From: Parvibaculum sp045863935
GTDB lineage: Bacteria > Pseudomonadota > Alphaproteobacteria > Parvibaculales > Parvibaculaceae
Assembly: GCF_045863935.1 (NCBI RefSeq)
Contig: NZ_BTVP01000012.1
Location: 22,355-86,354 of the forward strand
Length of the DNA stretch: 64,000 nucleotides
Reading direction: 5' to 3'
In this document: piece by piece, positions 17,074 through 26,378 of the stretch
How positions within the stretch are numbered: the stretch's first letter is position 1
Layout: every line of letters begins with the position of its first letter
Made by a program: the position numbers and the translations under genes
The notes under the pieces: model-generated
Databases searched by the model: none
The model's input: the letters and a program-made list of their open reading frames with translations, nothing else
What the model was told of the DNA's origin: nothing

Positions 17074-18756
17074 ATGCTCGCCGCGCTGTCGATCCGCGAC
17101 ATCGTCCTCATAGACCGGCTTGAGCTTTCGCTCGACAAGGGCCTGTGCACGCTGACCGGCGAGACCGGTGCCGGCAAATCGATCCTTCTCGACTCGCTCG
17201 GCCTTGCGATCGGCGCGCGCGCCGATGCCGGGCTCGTGCGCCAGGGGGCGGAACAGGGCAGCGTCACCGCCGTGTTCGATCTTCCCGCCGATCATCCCGC
17301 CCGCGCCCTTCTGGAAGAGAACGGCATCGACACCGATGGCGACCTCATTCTCCGCCGCGTGCAGACGCGGGACGGGCGCTCGCGCGCCTTCGTGAACGAC
17401 CAGCCGGTGAGCGTCGGTCTGCTGCGCCAGCTCGGCGACATGCTGGTCGAGATTCACGGTCAGCATGACGAGCGCGGGCTTCTGGACGCGTCGGGCCACC
17501 GCGCGATCCTCGATGCCTTTGGCGGCCTTGAGCCGAAGTTGCGCGAGGTGCGCAAGCTCTGGGCGGCGGCGTCGGCCGCGCGCGAGGCGCTGGCGGGGCA
17601 CGAGGCGGCGCTCGCAAAGGCCAAGGCCGAGCAGGACTACCTCACTCATGTCGTCGGCGAACTCGACGAGCTCGCGCCCGAACCAGGTGAGGAAACGACG
17701 CTCGCCGAAGAGCGCACGCTGATGATGCATTCGGAAAAGATCGCCGCCGATCTCGCCGAGGCGGAAGAGGCGCTTTCGGGCGATGGCGGGCTCGATGCGC
17801 GGCTCAACATCGCGTTGCGCCGCATGGCGCGCGTGGCGGAGCAGGCGGGCGGGCGGCTCGACGGGGCGATCGCGGCGCTGGAGCGGACGCTCAACGAAGC
17901 GGCGGAGGCGCGCGACCAGGTGGCGCAGGCGCTCCGCGCAATGGAGTTCGATCCCGCGCGGCTCGAGCATGTGGAGACGCGGCTCTTTGCGCTCCGTGCC
18001 GCCGCGCGCAAACACAATGTGCAGGTGGACAGCCTTGCCGCGCTCGCCGAGACGCTGCGCGGACAGCTTGCCGAGATCGAGGGCGGCGAGACGAAGCTCC
18101 GCGAACTCCGTCAGGCGGCGGAGCAGGCATCCGCCGCTTACAAATCCGCGGCGCAGGCCTTGTCGGAGGCGCGCGCAAAAGCGGCGGCGAAGCTCGACAA
18201 GGAAGTGATGAAGGAACTGAAGCCGCTGAAACTCGACAAGGCGAGCTTCAGGACGCAGATCGACGTGCTCGCCGAAGGCGGACCGGACGGCCTCGACCGC
18301 GTGTCCTTTCTCGTTTCGACCAATCCCGGCGCTCCTTTCGGTGCGCTCATCAAGATCGCGTCGGGCGGCGAGCTTTCGCGCTTCGTGCTGGCACTCAAGG
18401 TCGCGCTCGCCTCGCGGGGCAGCGCGCCGACGCTCATCTTCGACGAGGTGGATGCGGGCGTCGGCGGCGCGGTGGCGGAAGCCGTCGGCCTTCGCCTCGC
18501 GGAACTTTCGCGCGAGGTGCAGGTTCTCGTCGTGACGCATTCGCCGCAGGTCGCCGCGCGGGCACGGCACCATTTCCGCATTTCGAAGAACGAGGCCGGC
18601 GAGACCAAGGCGAAGAAGGATGCGCGGCTTGCGACACGCGTCGAGACGCTCGATGCCGATGCGCGGCGCGAGGAGATCGCGCGCATGCTCGCGGGCGCGA
18701 CCGTGACCGACGAGGCGCGCGCCGCCGCCGACCGGCTGATCGGAGGACATCCTTGA
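17074..18756 (+). CDS. recN: DNA repair protein RecN
   Basis: RecN is an SMC-like ATPase used in double-strand break repair. The 560-residue protein has the Walker A motif TGETGAGKSILLDS (from about residue 28) and the conserved FVNDQPVSVGLLRQL and LVEIHGQHDERGLLD. A long Ala/Glu/Arg-rich coiled coil makes up the middle. The C-terminal signature is IASGGELSRFVLALK followed by Walker B PTLIFDEVDAGVGG, and then VLVVTHSPQVAA. It overlaps the TTG start of ligA by 4 bases, so repair and ligase genes are coupled. Confidence 0.96.
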   Translation: MLAALSIRDIVLIDRLELSLDKGLCTLTGETGAGKSILLDSLGLAIGARADAGLVRQGAEQGSVTAVFDLPADHPARALLEENGIDTDGDLILRRVQTRDGRSRAFVNDQPVSVGLLRQLGDMLVEIHGQHDERGLLDASGHRAILDAFGGLEPKLREVRKLWAAASAAREALAGHEAALAKAKAEQDYLTHVVGELDELAPEPGEETTLAEERTLMMHSEKIAADLAEAEEALSGDGGLDARLNIALRRMARVAEQAGGRLDGAIAALERTLNEAAEARDQVAQALRAMEFDPARLEHVETRLFALRAAARKHNVQVDSLAALAETLRGQLAEIEGGETKLRELRQAAEQASAAYKSAAQALSEARAKAAAKLDKEVMKELKPLKLDKASFRTQIDVLAEGGPDGLDRVSFLVSTNPGAPFGALIKIASGGELSRFVLALKVALASRGSAPTLIFDEVDAGVGGAVAEAVGLRLAELSREVQVLVVTHSPQVAARARHHFRISKNEAGETKAKKDARLATRVETLDADARREEIARMLAGATVTDEARAAADRLIGGHP

Positions 18757-20909
18757 GTAAGGGCAGCGCAAAAAAGAAGAGCGAGGCGCGCGAAGGCGGC
18801 GAAGCGCTGGCGCGCAAGCCCGTCGATCACCTGACGATGGACGAGGCGGCGGAAGAGCTCGAACGGCTTGCGGGCGAGATCGCCGAACACGACAAGCTCT
18901 ACTACCAGAAGGACGCGCCGCGCATTTCCGACGCGGATTATGACGCGCTGCGCAAGCGCAACGACGCTATCGAGGCGCGCTATCCCGAACTCGTGCGCGA
19001 GGACAGTCCGAGCCTGAAGGTGGGGGCTGAGCCTGCGGAAGGTTTCGGCAAGGTCGTGCATCGCGTGCCGATGCTTTCGCTCGGCAATGCCTTCGACGAT
19101 GAGGATGTGACGGATTTCTGGAACCGCATCCGGCGTTTCCTGAACCTCAAGGAGAACGACGCGCTCGCTGTCACCGCCGAACCGAAGATCGACGGGCTTT
19201 CGGCGTCGCTGCGCTACGAGAAGGGCCGGTTCGTGCAGGGCGCGACGCGCGGCGACGGGCGCGAGGGCGAGAATGTCACCGACAACATCGCCACCATCGC
19301 CGACGTCCCGAAGGTGCTCAAGGGAAAGAACATTCCCGACGTCGTGGAGGTGCGCGGCGAAGTCTATATGTCCCATGAGGACTTTGCGAAGCTGAACGAG
19401 CGTCAGCGCGAGGCGGGCAAGCCCGTCTTCGCCAATCCGCGCAACGCGGCGGCGGGTTCGCTTCGCCAGCTCGATCCCAAGGTGACCGCGTCGCGGCCAC
19501 TGCGCTTCTTCGCCTATGCGTGGGGCGAGATGTCGGACATGCCCGCCGATACGCAGAAGGGCATGGTCGAGGCATTCGAGGGCTGGGGCTTCACCGTGAA
19601 CCCGCTCTTCAATCGCTGCGACAGCATCGAGGCGCTGATCGCTTTCTATCACGATGTCGAGGAGCGCCGCGCGTCGCTCGGCTACGACATCGACGGTGTC
19701 GTCTACAAGGTGGACCGGCTCGACTGGCAGCAGAGGCTCGGTTTCGTCTCGCGCTCGCCCCGTTGGGCCATCGCGCACAAATTCCCCGCCGAACAGGCGA
19801 TGACGGTGCTCGAAAAGATCGAAATTCAGGTCGGGCGCACGGGTGCGATGACGCCGGTTGCGCGGCTCACGCCGGTCACCGTCGGCGGTGTCGTCGTATC
19901 GAATGCGACGCTCCACAATGCGGACGAGATCGAGCGGCTTGGCGTCCGTCCCGGCGACACGGTGGTCGTGCAGCGGGCAGGCGACGTCATCCCGCAGATC
20001 GTGCGCGTGGTCGAGGACCGTCCGCGTGGCAAGAAGAAATTCGAGTTCCCCGACACATGCCCCGAATGCGGCAGCCATGCGGTGCGCGAGATGAACCCGA
20101 AGACGGGCAAGCTCGATGCCGTGATGCGCTGTACCGGCGGCCTCGTCTGCCCGGCGCAGGCGGTGGAGCGGCTCCGGCATTTCGTCTCGCGCAATGCCTT
20201 CGACATCGAGGGGCTCGGCGAGAAGCAGATCGCCGCCTTTTATGAAGACGGACTGATCGCGAAGCCGGACGACATCTTCACGCTGGAAGAACGCGACAGC
20301 AAATCGCTCAAGAAGCTGAAGGACCGCGAGGGCTGGGGCGCGACCTCGGTGAAGAAGCTCTTCGACGCCATCGATCAGCGTCGCGAGGTCGAACTCGACC
20401 GTTTCATTTTCGGGCTCGGTATCCGCCATGTCGGCGAGACGAATGCGCGGCTGCTGGCGCGGAGCTATGGCACGCTCGAGAACTTTGTGGAGCAGATGCG
20501 CGCCGCCGCCGATCCGGAAAGTGAGGCGCGGGCCGAACTTCTCTCCATCGACGGGGTGGGCGAGGTGCTGGCCGAAGCGCTCACCGATTTCTTCGCCGAG
20601 AAACACAATCGTGACGTGATCGAGGGCCTGAAGAAGGCGGGCGTGAAGGCCGTGCCGCTCGAAGCGCAGCAGACGGATTCCCCCATCGCCGGCAAAACCG
20701 TCGTCTTCACCGGCTCGCTCGAACGCATGACGCGCTCCGAGGCGAAGGCGCGAGCCGAACAGATGGGCGCGAAGGTTGCGGGCAGCGTGTCGGCGAAGAC
20801 CGATCTCGTCGTCGCCGGTCCCGGCGCGGGTTCCAAGATCGCAAAGGCGCGCGAACTCGGCATCGAGGTCATCGACGAGGATGCGTGGATGGGAATGGCG
20901 GAGGGCTAG
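18753..20909 (+). CDS. ligA: NAD-dependent DNA ligase LigA
   Basis: LigA seals nicks in replication and repair using NAD+. The 718-residue product has the N-terminal Ia domain, the adenylation motif TAEPKIDGLSASLRYE (active-site Lys in KIDG), the GDGREGENVTDNI segment, an OB fold, and a four-Cys zinc finger (CPECG then CTGGLVCPAQ). Helix-hairpin-helix repeats and a C-terminal BRCT domain (GKTVVFTGSLERMTRSEAKARAE) complete it. The start is a TTG overlapping the recN stop and is supported by GGAGGA 5 bases upstream. The stop TAG overlaps the convergent aminopeptidase stop (CTAG). Confidence 0.96.
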   Translation: MSKGSAKKKSEAREGGEALARKPVDHLTMDEAAEELERLAGEIAEHDKLYYQKDAPRISDADYDALRKRNDAIEARYPELVREDSPSLKVGAEPAEGFGKVVHRVPMLSLGNAFDDEDVTDFWNRIRRFLNLKENDALAVTAEPKIDGLSASLRYEKGRFVQGATRGDGREGENVTDNIATIADVPKVLKGKNIPDVVEVRGEVYMSHEDFAKLNERQREAGKPVFANPRNAAAGSLRQLDPKVTASRPLRFFAYAWGEMSDMPADTQKGMVEAFEGWGFTVNPLFNRCDSIEALIAFYHDVEERRASLGYDIDGVVYKVDRLDWQQRLGFVSRSPRWAIAHKFPAEQAMTVLEKIEIQVGRTGAMTPVARLTPVTVGGVVVSNATLHNADEIERLGVRPGDTVVVQRAGDVIPQIVRVVEDRPRGKKKFEFPDTCPECGSHAVREMNPKTGKLDAVMRCTGGLVCPAQAVERLRHFVSRNAFDIEGLGEKQIAAFYEDGLIAKPDDIFTLEERDSKSLKKLKDREGWGATSVKKLFDAIDQRREVELDRFIFGLGIRHVGETNARLLARSYGTLENFVEQMRAAADPESEARAELLSIDGVGEVLAEALTDFFAEKHNRDVIEGLKKAGVKAVPLEAQQTDSPIAGKTVVFTGSLERMTRSEAKARAEQMGAKVAGSVSAKTDLVVAGPGAGSKIAKARELGIEVIDEDAWMGMAEG

Positions 20910-22720
20910 ATCGCCCTTGTCGCTTCCTCAAGCCAGGCGCGCGTTTCCGCATCGAGCCCCGGCGACAGCGCCGCGCGCACGCGGGCGTGATAGGCGTTGA
21001 GCCATTCCGCCTCTTCTTCCGTCAGCAGGCTTCTCTCGACCAGCGCCAGATCGATGGGGGCGAGCGTCAGCGTCTCGAAGCCCATCATCATGCGCTCGCC
21101 GCCCTCGACGGGGGCGGGCGGCGTTACCACGCAGAGATTTTCGATGCGGATGCCATAGGCGCCTGCCTTGTAGTAGCCGGGCTCGTTGGAAACGATCATG
21201 CCGGGCTTGAGCGGCTGATGGCCCATCTTCGAAATGCGCTGCGGCCCTTCATGCACGGAGAGATAGGAGCCGACGCCGTGGCCCGTGCCGTGGTCGTAGT
21301 CGAACCCCGCCTTCCACAGCGCCATGCGCGCGAAGGCGTCGAGCTGCGCGCCCGATGTGCCTTCCGGGAAGCGCGCGGTGGCGATGCCGATATGGCCCTT
21401 CAGCACGCGGGTGAAACGGTCGCGTTCTTCCTCGCCCGGCGTTCCGATGGCGATGGTGCGCGTCACATCCGTTGTGCCGTCCACATATTGCGCGCCGGAA
21501 TCGACGAGAAAGAGTTCGCCCCGCCTGAGCGGCATGTTGGTCGCGGTCGTCACCCGGTAATGCACGATGGCGCCGTTCGCGCCCGCGCCCGAGATCGTGT
21601 CGAAGCTCACATCCTTCAACTCGCCCGTTTCGGCGCGGAAGGCTTCGAGGCGTTTTGCCGCGTCGATTTCGGTCACGCCGCCGCCCGGTGCTTCCGTCGC
21701 CACCCAGCGCAGGAACCTCGTCAGCGCCCGCCCGTCGCGCAGATGCGCCGCGCGGGTGCCCGCCACTTCCGCCTCGTTCTTGATCGCCTTCGGCAGTTCG
21801 CAAGGGTCTTGCCCGCGCTTCACTTCCGCGCCGGCAGCGGCGAGCCGCGCCTCGATCCAGGAAGCGCAGGTCGCGGGATCGACCAGCACCGTCTTCTTCG
21901 CTCGCCCGAGCGCATCCAGCGCGCCGCCCAGCGCATCGCGCGGATGCACGGTCACGATGTTGCCGAGATGGGCGCGCGCCGCGTCGTCCAGTTTCCGCTC
22001 GTCGATGAAAAGGTCGGCATGGCCGTCTTCATGCAACAGCGCGAAGGAGAGCGGCAGCGGCGTGTGCGGCACGTCGCTCCCTCGAATATTGAACACCCAG
22101 GCAATCGAATCCGGCATGGTCAGCACGGCCGTGTCCGCATCGCCCGACATGAGGTCGCCGGCAAGGCGCCTGATCTTGTCGGCGGCGGGTTCGCCCGCAT
22201 ACTCGATGGCGTGGGGGTGAACCTTCGCCACTGGCGGTTCCGGCTGGTCCTCCCACACGGCGTCGAGCGGGTTCGTGTCGACCGGCACCAGCGTGCCGCC
22301 CGCCTTTTCCGCCGCCTTGCGGAGCCGCGCCACCGCGTCGATCGTGTGCAGCCAGGGGTCGTAGGCGAGCTTCGCGCCCTTGGGCAGGTTTTCCTCGATC
22401 CAGCGCGCGGGCGGCTCGTCCATCAGGTGCTTCGCCTCGAAGGTATCGAGGTCGACCTGGGTGCGCACCTGCAACGTGTAGCGTCCGTCGACGAAGATCG
22501 CGGCCTTGTCCTTCAGCACGACGGCCATGCCGGCCGAGCCGTTGAAGCCCGTCAGCCAGCGCAGGCGTTCGGCATGGGGCGGCACATATTCGCCCTGGTG
22601 CTCGTCCGCGCGGGGGATGAGGAAACCGTCGAGCCCGCGGCGGCCGAGCTCCTCGCGGAGCATCGCGGCACGGGTCTTTCCGAGCGCCGGGTTGGCGCTG
22701 TCTTCATAGGTCTGGAACAT
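20906..22720 (-). CDS. M24 family Xaa-Pro aminopeptidase (aminopeptidase P)
   Basis: This two-metal aminopeptidase removes N-terminal residues preceding proline. The 604-residue length and three-domain layout match the long eukaryotic-like APP1 form rather than E. coli PepP (about 440 residues): two creatinase-like N-terminal domains (RADEHQGEYVPPHAERLRWLTGFNGSAG), then the catalytic pita-bread domain. Metal ligands are visible in DSGAQYVDGTTDVTRT (two Asp), TGHGVGSYLSVHEGP (His), SNEPGYYKAGAYGIRIEN (Glu) and FETLTLAPID (Glu). It is cytoplasmic, with no signal peptide. It is last in a minus-strand set after prmA (39-base gap). Confidence 0.93.
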   Translation of the reverse strand: MFQTYEDSANPALGKTRAAMLREELGRRGLDGFLIPRADEHQGEYVPPHAERLRWLTGFNGSAGMAVVLKDKAAIFVDGRYTLQVRTQVDLDTFEAKHLMDEPPARWIEENLPKGAKLAYDPWLHTIDAVARLRKAAEKAGGTLVPVDTNPLDAVWEDQPEPPVAKVHPHAIEYAGEPAADKIRRLAGDLMSGDADTAVLTMPDSIAWVFNIRGSDVPHTPLPLSFALLHEDGHADLFIDERKLDDAARAHLGNIVTVHPRDALGGALDALGRAKKTVLVDPATCASWIEARLAAAGAEVKRGQDPCELPKAIKNEAEVAGTRAAHLRDGRALTRFLRWVATEAPGGGVTEIDAAKRLEAFRAETGELKDVSFDTISGAGANGAIVHYRVTTATNMPLRRGELFLVDSGAQYVDGTTDVTRTIAIGTPGEEERDRFTRVLKGHIGIATARFPEGTSGAQLDAFARMALWKAGFDYDHGTGHGVGSYLSVHEGPQRISKMGHQPLKPGMIVSNEPGYYKAGAYGIRIENLCVVTPPAPVEGGERMMMGFETLTLAPIDLALVERSLLTEEEAEWLNAYHARVRAALSPGLDAETRAWLEEATRAI

Positions 22721-22759
22721 GGCTAGAATGTAAGTGGCGGCCGGGGCGGGGGCAATGGG

Positions 22760-23692
22760 CTAGCCTTCCATCCGGAGCGTCACCCAGTCGCCCTTCGGTT
22801 TCCGCGAAACGAGCTTCAGCCCCTGCAGGGCCATGGCGCTGCGCACCATCGCCTCCTGCGTCCGCAGCGTGCCGGACAGGATCAGCGTGCCGCCGGACCT
22901 CAGATTGGCCCGGAAGGACGGTGCGAGCGAAACGAGCGGGCGGGCCAGGATGTTTGCGACGATGAGGTCGTAGGGCGCGCGGGCGCGAAGCGCCTGATGG
23001 CCGAAGCCCTTCGCGGTCACGGCGCTGACGAAGGGCGCGACGCCGTTCGCCCGCGCATTCGCCCGCGTCACCTTCACGGCCACGGGGTCGATATCGGAGG
23101 CGAGCACGTTCACCCGCGCGAGCTTCGCGATGGCGATGGCGAGAACGCCCGTCCCCGTGCCAATGTCGAGCGCGTTCAGGGGCACGCCCGGCTTCACCAG
23201 TTCGGAAATATATTCGAGGCATCCCGCCGTCGTTTCGTGGTGGCCTGTGCCGAAGGCCTGTCCCGCATCGACGAGAAGGGGGATCGCGCCCGCGGGCCGT
23301 TTCTCCGCGTCATGGCTGCCATGAACGAAGAAGCGCCCGGCGCGCACGGGGTCGAGCCCTTCGAGCGAGCGCGTCACCCAGTCCTCGTCGGGAACGGGCT
23401 CGATCCGGAAGCCTTCCGCCGTCGCACCGGTCTCCTGTTCGACGCGAGTAATCAGCTCACGGAGCGTTTCTTCTTCCGGCGCCTCGGCATAGAGCGCCTC
23501 GATCCGCCAGTCCCCATGCGCTTCCACCTCGTTCCATTCGGAAGCCGTCTGCACGAGCGGCGACGTGCCGGGCTCGGCTTCCGTCATCGAGACGGCGAGA
23601 ACTTCCGGCCAGATCGCCGCTTCCAGCGCATCGGAGAAGGTCTCCGCCGCTTCATGGGGCACGGCGAAGGAAAGTTTCCAGAGGGAGGTCAA
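22760..23692 (-). CDS. prmA: ribosomal protein L11 methyltransferase PrmA
   Basis: PrmA trimethylates ribosomal protein L11 using SAM. The 310-residue product has an N-terminal substrate-recognition domain (WKLSFAVPHEAAETFSDAL) and a class I methyltransferase domain with AFGTGHHETTAGCLEY, motif I ALDIGTGTGVLAIAIAKL, and the post-motif ANILARPLVSLAPSF. The start appears to be TTG at 23690-23692 with an AGGGG about 9 bases upstream; no nearby ATG fits the family N-terminus. It lies between the helicase gene (with a palindromic repeat in the gap) and aminopeptidase P. Confidence 0.94.
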   Translation of the reverse strand: MTSLWKLSFAVPHEAAETFSDALEAAIWPEVLAVSMTEAEPGTSPLVQTASEWNEVEAHGDWRIEALYAEAPEEETLRELITRVEQETGATAEGFRIEPVPDEDWVTRSLEGLDPVRAGRFFVHGSHDAEKRPAGAIPLLVDAGQAFGTGHHETTAGCLEYISELVKPGVPLNALDIGTGTGVLAIAIAKLARVNVLASDIDPVAVKVTRANARANGVAPFVSAVTAKGFGHQALRARAPYDLIVANILARPLVSLAPSFRANLRSGGTLILSGTLRTQEAMVRSAMALQGLKLVSRKPKGDWVTLRMEG

Positions 23693-23718
23693 TTTACTGC
23701 ACCCCTCAAAACATATGT

Positions 23719-23809
23719 GTCACCCCGGCGAAAGCCGGGGTCCATGGGCCTGTCATCGCGTTCCGCGTTTGCCGGAACGCACATGGATCCCGGCTTTCGC
23801 CGGGATGAC
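23719..23809. repeat. type C palindromic repeat (CCCGGCGAAAGCCGGG family)
   Basis: Two imperfect inverted arms, GTCACCCCGGCGAAAGCC... and ...GGCTTTCGCCGGGATGAC, face each other across about 35 bases. That core holds its own hairpin (GCGTTCCG and CGGAACGC). Each arm is itself a hairpin with a GCGAAAGC-type tip. It occupies the gap between the helicase gene and prmA. A partial copy is at 61696-61720. Confidence 0.85.
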
Positions 23810-23840
23810 AATATTGGGTGTAGGGAAGGCGCACTCACGC

Positions 23841-26183
23841 TCACGCCCGCTCCAGGAAACTGTCGATCACCTTCTTTCGCCCTGCCTTGTCGAAATCGAC
23901 GGTAAGCTTGTTGCCGTCGATCTCGGCCACATGGCCATAGCCGAATTTCTGGTGGAAGACGCGTTCGCCCGCGCCGTAGCTCGCGGCGGAGGGATCGGAT
24001 GTCGCAACGAGTTCCGCATGCGCTTCATAGGCGGGCGGCCTGGTGCGCATCTCCGAATTCGCCTGCGCGCGGCGCCAGCCGGGACTCGAATAGTTGCTGC
24101 CGCGCGCGAAGTCCTGCGCGAAGCGGCTCTGGTTGTAGTTCTGGTAGCTCGCGCCCGCCATCGCGTTTTCCGTTACCTCGACATGGATTTTCGGCAGCTC
24201 GTCCACGAAGCGCGACGGGATCGAGCTCTGCCACAGCGCATGGATGCGGCGGTTCGCGGCAAAGGAGATATAGGCGCGCTGCTTCGCCCGCGTGATGCCG
24301 ACATAGGCGAGGCGGCGTTCCTCTTCGAGGCCGGCAAGGCCGTTCTCGTCCAGCGAGCGCTGATGCGGGAACAGGCCTTCCTCCCAGCCGGGCAGGAACA
24401 CCGTGTCGAATTCGAGCCCCTTGGCGCTGTGCAGCGTCATCAGGTTGATCTTGTCGGCGGTTTCGTTCTGCTCGAACTCCATCACCAGCGAGATATGTTC
24501 CAGATAGCCTGCCAGATCGTCATGGCTCTCCATGGAGCGCACGAGTTCCTTCAGGTTCTCGAGCTTGCCGGGCGCGTCCGCCGACTTGTCGTTCTGCCAC
24601 ATCTCCGTGTAACCGGATTCATCCAGAATGATTTCGGCCAGTTCGGTGTGCGGAAGCCCGCCGACCAGCGAGCGCCAGCGCTCGACCATTTCCACGAAGT
24701 TGGCTACAGCGCGTCTCGCCGCAGGCTTCAGTTCTTCCGTCCCGATCAGCGTTCTCGCCGCGCGATAGGGCGATACACCCTGCAGGCGCGCCGTTTCCAT
24801 GATCGTCTGCAGCGCGACCTTGCCGATGCCGCGCGCCGGCCGGTTCACGATGCGCTCGAAGGCGAGCCCGTCGTCCGGCTGCGCGACGAGGCGGAGATAG
24901 GCGTTGGCGTCGCGGATTTCGGCGCGCTCATAGAAGCGCGGGCCGCCGACCACGCGGTAGGGAATCCCGAGATTGATGAAGCGGTCTTCGAATTCGCGCA
25001 TCTGGAACGAGGCGCGGACAAGGATCGCCATGTCGCGCAGCAAATGCCCCTGCCGCTGCAACTGCTCCACCTCCTCGGCCACGGAGCGGGCTTCCTCCTC
25101 GCCGTCCCAGTAGGAGGCGATCTTGATCTTCTCGCCCTCGTTTCCTTCCGTCTCCGTCCAGAGCGTCTTGCCGAGGCGCTGTTCGTTCGCGGCGATCAGG
25201 CCCGAGGCCGCGCCGAGGATATTCGCCGTCGAGCGGTAGTTGCGTTCGAGGCGGATCACCTTCGCGCCGGGAAAGTCCTTTTCGAAGCGGAGAATGTTAT
25301 CCACCTCCGCGCCGCGCCAGCCATAGATCGACTGGTCGTCGTCGCCGACGCAGCAGATGTTCCTGTGCTTCTGCGCCAGCAATCGCAGCCACAGATATTG
25401 CGCGACGTTGGTGTCCTGGTACTCGTCCACCAGCATGTATTTGAAGCGCTCCTGATATTCGGCGAGCACTTGCGGGTGGTTCTGGAAGATCGTCAGCACT
25501 TCGAGCAGCAGGTCGCCGAAGTCGGCTGCGTTCAGCACCTTCAATCGCGCCTGATAGGCGGCATAAAGCTCGCCGCCCTTGCCGTTCGCGAAGGCCTGCG
25601 CCTCGCCGGCGGGCACCTTGTCGGGGGCGAGGCCGCGGTTCTTCCAGCCGTCGATATAGGAAGCGAGTTGGCGCGCGGGCCAGCGCTTCTCATCGATCCC
25701 TTCGGCCTGGATGATCTGCTTCATCAGGCGCACCTGGTCGTCGGCGTCCAGAATGGTGAAGTCGGAGCGCAGCCCCGCAAGTTCCGCATGACGGCGCAGC
25801 ATTTTCGCGCCGAGCGCATGGAAGGTGCCGAGCCATTGCATGCCTTCCACAGCGCCGCCGATGAGCCCGCCGATGCGTTCGCGCATTTCGCGCGCCGCCT
25901 TGTTGGTGAAGGTCACGGCGAGGATCTGTCCCGGCCAGGCGCGCTTCGTCGCCAGCAGATGGGCGAGCCGCGTCGTCAGCACGCGCGTCTTGCCCGTGCC
26001 CGCGCCCGCCAGCACCAGCACCGGCCCATCGAGACTTTCCACCGCCTCGCGCTGCTCGGCATTCAGCCCCTCGAGCCAGGGCGCGCGCATGGCTCCCATC
26101 GCGCGCTCGCTGGTCGTGAGCCCGCTCGACCGGGCAGTCGTTTCCTCGGGGATGCTCCCGAGATCGAAGGGATCACTCGTCAT
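23841..26183 (-). CDS. uvrD: UvrD/PcrA-type ATP-dependent 3'-5' DNA helicase
   Basis: This superfamily 1A helicase acts in nucleotide excision repair, mismatch repair and replication restart. The 780-residue product has all SF1 motifs: Walker A LAGAGTGKTRVL (residues 59-66), VTFTNKAAREMRERI, Walker B LVDEYQDTN, VGDDDQSIYGWRGA, IRLERNYRST, LMTLHSAKGLEFDTVFLPG and YVGITRAKQRAYI. The C-terminal 50 residues (VFHQKFGYGHVAEIDGNKLTVDFDKAG) look like the Tudor-like PcrA/UvrD tail known to bind RNA polymerase. I started at the ATG at 26183; 28 further in-frame upstream codons are Ala/Gly/Pro-rich and not conserved-looking. Confidence 0.95.
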   Translation of the reverse strand: MTSDPFDLGSIPEETTARSSGLTTSERAMGAMRAPWLEGLNAEQREAVESLDGPVLVLAGAGTGKTRVLTTRLAHLLATKRAWPGQILAVTFTNKAAREMRERIGGLIGGAVEGMQWLGTFHALGAKMLRRHAELAGLRSDFTILDADDQVRLMKQIIQAEGIDEKRWPARQLASYIDGWKNRGLAPDKVPAGEAQAFANGKGGELYAAYQARLKVLNAADFGDLLLEVLTIFQNHPQVLAEYQERFKYMLVDEYQDTNVAQYLWLRLLAQKHRNICCVGDDDQSIYGWRGAEVDNILRFEKDFPGAKVIRLERNYRSTANILGAASGLIAANEQRLGKTLWTETEGNEGEKIKIASYWDGEEEARSVAEEVEQLQRQGHLLRDMAILVRASFQMREFEDRFINLGIPYRVVGGPRFYERAEIRDANAYLRLVAQPDDGLAFERIVNRPARGIGKVALQTIMETARLQGVSPYRAARTLIGTEELKPAARRAVANFVEMVERWRSLVGGLPHTELAEIILDESGYTEMWQNDKSADAPGKLENLKELVRSMESHDDLAGYLEHISLVMEFEQNETADKINLMTLHSAKGLEFDTVFLPGWEEGLFPHQRSLDENGLAGLEEERRLAYVGITRAKQRAYISFAANRRIHALWQSSIPSRFVDELPKIHVEVTENAMAGASYQNYNQSRFAQDFARGSNYSSPGWRRAQANSEMRTRPPAYEAHAELVATSDPSAASYGAGERVFHQKFGYGHVAEIDGNKLTVDFDKAGRKKVIDSFLERA

Positions 26184-26378
26184 TATTGTCTTTCGGGCTC
26201 TTCCGGCTTGAAGGGCGGCGCCCGGAAATGGTCCGGCGGGCGAATCCGCGCTGCACCTTGCAAGCATAACATGGGGAGGCCTCGGCCCGCTTCCCGCGCC
26301 GCTTGAGCGCTGCTTGAGCGCGTGCTAAGGGTTCTAATCCTTAAGTCCTTGTAATTCCAGAAAAAAGAGGGGCGGGAC

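Noticed and set aside
18138..20606. 822-codon minus-strand ORF opposite recN and ligA
   Set aside because: It is a mirror of the codon bias of recN and ligA; the protein has no recognisable motif and a His/Arg/Asp-rich composition.
23565..26306. 913-codon plus-strand ORF opposite the helicase gene
   Set aside because: It is antisense to a helicase with every SF1 motif, and its first part is translated from a palindromic repeat (GESRGPWACH).
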